Positions 60,759 to 64,000 of a stretch of DNA of 64,000 nucleotides are shown here, one piece after another. Position numbers and translations under genes: made by a program. This DNA comes from JAGVSR01 sp964589785 (lineage in GTDB: Bacteria > Pseudomonadota > Alphaproteobacteria > Rhizobiales > Hyphomicrobiaceae). The notes beneath the pieces are model-generated. The model did no database searches. It worked only from the letters and a program-made list of their open reading frames with translations, and had not been told where the DNA came from. Within the stretch, counting starts at the first letter, position 1, and each line of letters starts with the position of its first letter. The stretch lies in the NCBI GenBank assembly GCA_964589785.1, contig CAZPUQ010000006.1, positions 1 to 64,000 on the forward strand, read 5' to 3'.

Positions 60759-61820
60759 ATGCGCGTCGTGGCGAGAGGGCCGAAAGGGGAGTTCGCCAGC
60801 AGGCGGTCCGTCAATCGGGCCGCGGTGGCGCTTGCGTCTCTCACCGCCCTGTCTTCGGCCGGCGGCCTGCTGCCGGCTCTCGCCCAGCCGGATGCCTGCA
60901 AGCGGCGCAATCTCGTCGATGTCGCCGAAGAGCGGCGGCCGGGAACGCGTCAGCGCATTCTGGATGCGGCGGGCAAGACCCTCCATTCGGGCGCGGTGCT
61001 GTTTCGCGTGGACGCCGAGGGCCGGGCGCCGTCCTTCGTCTACGGGACGGTCCATGTCGCCGACGAGCGCCTGCAGAAGCTGCCCCAGGAAGTCGAATTG
61101 GCGTTGAACTCGGCCGCCGTCGTCGTGCTGGAGCGCGCCGACGTATCCCGGGAGGCGGTGCGGTCGGTCATGCCGCGGGCGGCGCGGCTCATGGTCCTGC
61201 CAGGGGATCGCTCGCTCGACAGCCTCATCGACGAAGACGAGATGAAGATCGTGACGCGCGCGATCACGTCAGCCGGCCTGGCGCCGGAGCTGGCGCGGGT
61301 TCTCAGGCCATGGGCGGCCACGCTCTTCCTGGCGGGCTCGGAGTGCGAGCGCAAGCGCATCGAGGTCGGGCTACGCCCGCTCGACCTCACGATCGTGGAA
61401 GCAGCGCGGGCGAGGGGTCTTCGCATCGTCGGGCTCGAGCAGATCGTGGAGCAGTACGAGGCGCTCGCCGCCGTGCCGGAGGACGTGCAGATCGCGTGGC
61501 TCCGCTCGAGCATCAAGCTCTACGAGTACATCGACGACATGAGCGAGACGACCGTGGCGCTCTATCTCGACCGCAAGATCGAGGCCGTGTGGGAGCTGAC
61601 GGTGGCGCTGACCGAGGATGTCGGAATGACGGACGAGATGATGCTTCGGCTGCGACGCGCCATCGTCGAGAGCCGCAACGCGGCCATGATGGCGCGCAGC
61701 CGGGAGATTCTTGCCCGGGGCGGCGCCTTCATCGCGGTCGGGGCGATGCATCTCAGCGGCGCCGACGGTCTCATTCGCCAGATCGAGACGTCGGGAATGA
61801 AGGTCACGCCGATCCTCTAG
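60759..61820 (+). CDS. TraB/GumN-family protein
   Basis: A 353-residue exported protein with the TraB/GumN pattern: an N-terminal FVYGTVHVADERL and a C-terminal FIAVGAMHLSGADGLI, the paired G-x-x-H motifs thought to form a metal or active site. The signal peptide lies at about 18-43 (VALASLTALSSAGGLLPALAQ). It starts 15 bases after the beta-propeller gene and probably belongs to the extended mxa transcript. Relatives are putative metalloproteases; function in methanol oxidation is unknown. Confidence 0.82.
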   Translation: MRVVARGPKGEFASRRSVNRAAVALASLTALSSAGGLLPALAQPDACKRRNLVDVAEERRPGTRQRILDAAGKTLHSGAVLFRVDAEGRAPSFVYGTVHVADERLQKLPQEVELALNSAAVVVLERADVSREAVRSVMPRAARLMVLPGDRSLDSLIDEDEMKIVTRAITSAGLAPELARVLRPWAATLFLAGSECERKRIEVGLRPLDLTIVEAARARGLRIVGLEQIVEQYEALAAVPEDVQIAWLRSSIKLYEYIDDMSETTVALYLDRKIEAVWELTVALTEDVGMTDEMMLRLRRAIVESRNAAMMARSREILARGGAFIAVGAMHLSGADGLIRQIETSGMKVTPIL

Positions 61821-61829
61821 GAGATGGAC

Positions 61830-62210
61830 ATGGGACTGAAGCGTTTGTTGTGCTCGTGCGGACGGAGCAACGCGATCCGTCGGATTGTGCTCGCCGCCGG
61901 CGTACTTTCGGGACTGGCCGGAATGGCGATCGGTCCGTCGTCAGCGGCGGAGGGAATTTTCTGCGGCGATCGGATGCAGGGCGGGAAGGCGACCGCCGTC
62001 ACGAAGGCCGAGGCGGAGGCCGCGGCGATCTCGTGGTGGTCCTCGCGCGCGGGAGCGCTGGGGCGCGGCTACGAGGCCTGGGAGAACGCCAAGGATCCAC
62101 AGATCGACTGTCGCGACGAGCCCAACGGCAAGGTGACCTGTCAGGCGACGGCGCGGCCATGTCTGCCCGATGGGCAGACGCCGGAGGGCATTCCGAAGAT
62201 CGACTCTTGA
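61830..62210 (+). CDS. Small exported protein, unknown
   Basis: A 126-residue protein with a signal peptide (about 15-38, ending SSAA). The mature part has four Cys (IFCGDRM, IDCRDEP, VTCQATARPC) likely forming two disulfides, and a helix VTKAEAEAAAISWWSSRAGALGRGYEAWENA. The ATG at 61830 is preferred because GGAG lies six bases before it; an ATG six bases earlier abuts the site. No family recognised. Nine bases after the TraB-like gene. Confidence 0.7.
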   Translation: MGLKRLLCSCGRSNAIRRIVLAAGVLSGLAGMAIGPSSAAEGIFCGDRMQGGKATAVTKAEAEAAAISWWSSRAGALGRGYEAWENAKDPQIDCRDEPNGKVTCQATARPCLPDGQTPEGIPKIDS

Positions 62211-62220
62211 GGAGCACACG

Positions 62221-62658
62221 TTGGTGAAGACGCACGTTGCACGTTGGACGGCAGTCGCGGTGGCGCTGCTATGGGGCAGTCAGGTTTGGATGGGCCCGGC
62301 CGCGGCGGCAGACGATGTGCCGGTGCGCCGGCCGGGGCAGTGGGAGCTGAAGACGATCTCGGCGGCGACCGGCACGATGGTCTCGCGCGTCTGCATTACG
62401 CCCGAGGACAACATCATCGTGTCGCCGAGCCGGGGCACGTGCACCACTCCGAAAGTTCTGCGCGCCGGCGACCAGACCATTGTCGATACGGTCTGCAAGA
62501 CGGCGGAGGGCGAGGAGCGGATCAGCACCCTGCTCACCGGCGACTTCACCGACTGGTACCGGGCCATCGTGAAGATGACGTTCGATCCGCCGGGCGGAGG
62601 GCCACCCAACCTCGGCGTCACCATCGAAGGGCGCTTCCTGGGCGCGGAGTGCCCGTAG
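62221..62658 (+). CDS. DUF3617-like exported protein
   Basis: A 145-residue protein with a signal peptide (about 1-28, ending AAAA) followed by RRPGQWELKTISAATG and CITPEDNIIV, the pattern of the DUF3617 family, and four Cys. The start is TTG (GGAG six bases upstream) or the GTG next to it. Adjacent to the previous small gene, completing a run of exported proteins after mxaD. Function unknown. Confidence 0.72.
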   Translation: MVKTHVARWTAVAVALLWGSQVWMGPAAAADDVPVRRPGQWELKTISAATGTMVSRVCITPEDNIIVSPSRGTCTTPKVLRAGDQTIVDTVCKTAEGEERISTLLTGDFTDWYRAIVKMTFDPPGGGPPNLGVTIEGRFLGAECP

Positions 62659-62675
62659 CGCCCTCAAATTGAAGT

Positions 62676-62705
62676 GGCGGCCCGGATTTTGAGGTCCAGG
62701 CCGCC
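62676..62705. terminator. Hairpin between convergent genes
   Basis: GGCGGCC and GGCCGCC pair, with an inner GGA/TCC extension after one mismatch. It lies between the convergent DUF3617 and pirin genes and may end transcription in both directions, although neither side has a good U-run. Confidence 0.5.
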
Positions 62706-62710
62706 GCCCA

Positions 62711-63589
62711 TCAGGGCGCAGCGGACTGTCCGATGCGGCCGAAGCGGCCGTTCTGGTAGTCCAGCATCGCCTGCTTGATCTCGCCCACGGTATTCATGAC
62801 GAAGGGGCCGTGCGCGACGACCGGTTCGTCGATCGGCTCGCCGGTCAGGATCAACAGTTTGGCGTCGCCGTTGGCCTCGATCGTGAGGCCTCCGCCCGTG
62901 CGGCCGAGCACGACCGTCTGGGCCTCGCGCGCGATCTCCTGGCCGTTGACCTCGATCGTTCCTGCGAGAACGAGCACGGACAGCGTGTGTCCCTCCGGCA
63001 CGTCGAAGTCCGCGGTCTTGCCCGACGCCAGCCGAACGTCCCAGATGTTCATCGGCGTGAACGTCCGGGCTGGTCCGCGGGCATCACCGAACGCACCGGC
63101 GATGACGCGCAGCGTGCCGGCGCCGCCCGCAAGAGCGACACGCGGGATGTCGGCATCGAGAAGCGTCTGGTATCCGGGCTTGGCGGACTTGTCCCTGGCC
63201 GGCAGGTTGACCCAGAGCTGCACCATCTCGAAGCTGCCGCCCTTCGCCGCGAACGCCGGCGAGTGGAACTCCTCGTGGACGATGCCGGAGGCGGCCGTCA
63301 TCCACTGCACGTCGCCGGGCCCGATCAAGCCGCCGGCGCCCGTCGAGTCCCGATGCTCGACCTCGCCGTCGTAGACGATCGTGACCGTCTCGAAGCCCTT
63401 GTGCGGATGGGCGCCGACGCCGCGCCTGGCGGTCGTCGGCTCGAAGCGCGCCGGGCCGGCGTAGTCGAGCATGATGAACGGGCTGATATGCTGGCCCTGA
63501 TCGTCGTGGGAGAGCATCGTCCGCACCGGGAATCCGTCACCGACCCAGTGGGGCCGAGGCGCGCTGTGCACGCCAAGTATCTGTCTCAT
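62711..63589 (-). CDS. Pirin-family protein
   Basis: A 292-residue bicupin. The N-terminal cupin has the metal-binding HPHKGFETVTIVYDGEVEHRDS and GDVQWMTAASGIVHEE, typical of pirins with quercetinase-like metal sites (His pair in AHPHKG). The second cupin is degenerate. The ATG giving MRQILGVHS has AAAGGA upstream. Divergent from a LysR gene, which is a common arrangement for pirin. Confidence 0.93.
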   Translation of the reverse strand: MRQILGVHSAPRPHWVGDGFPVRTMLSHDDQGQHISPFIMLDYAGPARFEPTTARRGVGAHPHKGFETVTIVYDGEVEHRDSTGAGGLIGPGDVQWMTAASGIVHEEFHSPAFAAKGGSFEMVQLWVNLPARDKSAKPGYQTLLDADIPRVALAGGAGTLRVIAGAFGDARGPARTFTPMNIWDVRLASGKTADFDVPEGHTLSVLVLAGTIEVNGQEIAREAQTVVLGRTGGGLTIEANGDAKLLILTGEPIDEPVVAHGPFVMNTVGEIKQAMLDYQNGRFGRIGQSAAP

Positions 63590-63665
63590 GGCTGTCGTCC
63601 TTTCCATGACCGCGAGTGTCCGCGGTGTTGCGATGGCCGGAATATATGGTGGGACGCTCGAGCCG

Positions 63666-63687
63666 CCAGTCAGCCGATCTTGACTGG
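63666..63687. promoter_or_regulatory. LysR-type operator candidate
   Basis: CCAGTCA and TGACTGG are separated by eight bases in the 126-base region between the divergent pirin and lysR genes. A TAATTA -10-like stretch lies just before the lysR ATG. It is a likely site for the adjacent LysR regulator. Confidence 0.55.
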
Positions 63688-63715
63688 TCCGTCCCGAATT
63701 TGGGATAATTAGTCT

Positions 63716-64000
63716 ATGCAGGACCTCAACGACCTCTACTATTTCGTGCAGGTGGTCGAGCACGGCGGCTATGCGGCGGCCAGCCGGGCGCTGGGCATTG
63801 CCAAGTCCAAGCTCAGCCGGCGCGTGCTGGAGCTGGAGGACCGCCTCGGCGTGCGCCTGCTGCAACGGTCCACCCGCAAGCTTGCCGTCACCGAGATCGG
63901 GCAGGAGTACTATCGTCATTGCGTGGCCATGCTTGTCGAGGCCGAGGCGGCACAGGAGGCGATCGAGAAGTCGCGGTCGGGACCGCAGGGGCTCATCCGC
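63716..64000 (+). CDS. LysR-family transcriptional regulator (partial)
   Basis: The first 95 residues of a regulator cut by the window edge. The N-terminal winged helix is typical: DLNDLYYFVQVVEHGGYAAASRALGIAKSKLSRRVLELEDRLGVRLLQRSTRKLAVTEIG. Divergently transcribed from pirin, which it probably controls. Confidence 0.93.
   Translation, partial: MQDLNDLYYFVQVVEHGGYAAASRALGIAKSKLSRRVLELEDRLGVRLLQRSTRKLAVTEIGQEYYRHCVAMLVEAEAAQEAIEKSRSGPQGLIR

Overview
The window is dense, GC-rich alphaproteobacterial DNA. The complete mxa methanol-oxidation cluster beginning at 49.6 kb points to a methylotroph, most likely of the Hyphomicrobiales (Hyphomicrobium-like). That placement is inferred from gene content and order, not from a database search. 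No rRNA, tRNA, CRISPR array, insertion sequence or phage genes were recognised.

Layout. 0.2-4.5 kb: an exported beta-carbonic anhydrase, two small unknown proteins and a cbpA-cbpM co-chaperone pair. 4.6-14.3 kb (minus strand): a complete nitrate-assimilation locus, read in the order nasT, nasS, nitrate/nitrite MFS transporter, nirB, nirD, nitrate reductase, siroheme methyltransferase. The transporter leader carries a hairpin, a second candidate hairpin and an intrinsic terminator, which fits ANTAR-protein antitermination by NasT. 14.4-18.4 kb (minus): glycerate 2-kinase, an anion permease and an ECF sigma/anti-sigma pair, divergent from an exported poly-Asp subtilase. The shared promoter region is almost perfectly symmetrical. 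19.9-35.7 kb: housekeeping and stress genes, including metB with a MarR regulator, a panE-like reductase, a DoxX/MarR pair around a perfect 24-bp palindrome, an L,D-transpeptidase, an exported catalase-peroxidase, a cytochrome c, a topoisomerase IB gene with its catalytic core deleted, a ROK kinase, a CinA-type amidohydrolase, an MFS transporter and an exported HAD phosphatase.

36-45.6 kb is a sulfur region. It holds a 23-codon Cys-rich ORF in a structured leader, a small unknown protein, a sulfate-binding protein, serine acetyltransferase (cysE), a family 2A encapsulin shell, a cysteine desulfurase with a 320-residue disordered N-terminal extension (the expected encapsulin cargo), a zinc alcohol dehydrogenase, a FadL-type porin and cysteine synthase (cysK). 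Sulfate capture, cysteine synthesis and cysteine desulfuration inside a protein shell thus sit side by side. This locus is the most distinctive system in the window.

45.9-62.7 kb is methanol oxidation. A lipoprotein, histidine kinase and response regulator resembling Paracoccus mox/mxaZYX are read away from mxaF. mxaFJGI, a strong terminator, and the tightly overlapping accessory genes mxaRSACKLD follow. Downstream lie a beta-propeller protein translationally coupled to mxaD, a TraB-like protein and two small exported Cys-containing proteins. MxaF is the calcium type: it lacks the extra Asp of lanthanide XoxF enzymes. The window ends with a pirin gene and a divergent LysR gene cut by the window edge.
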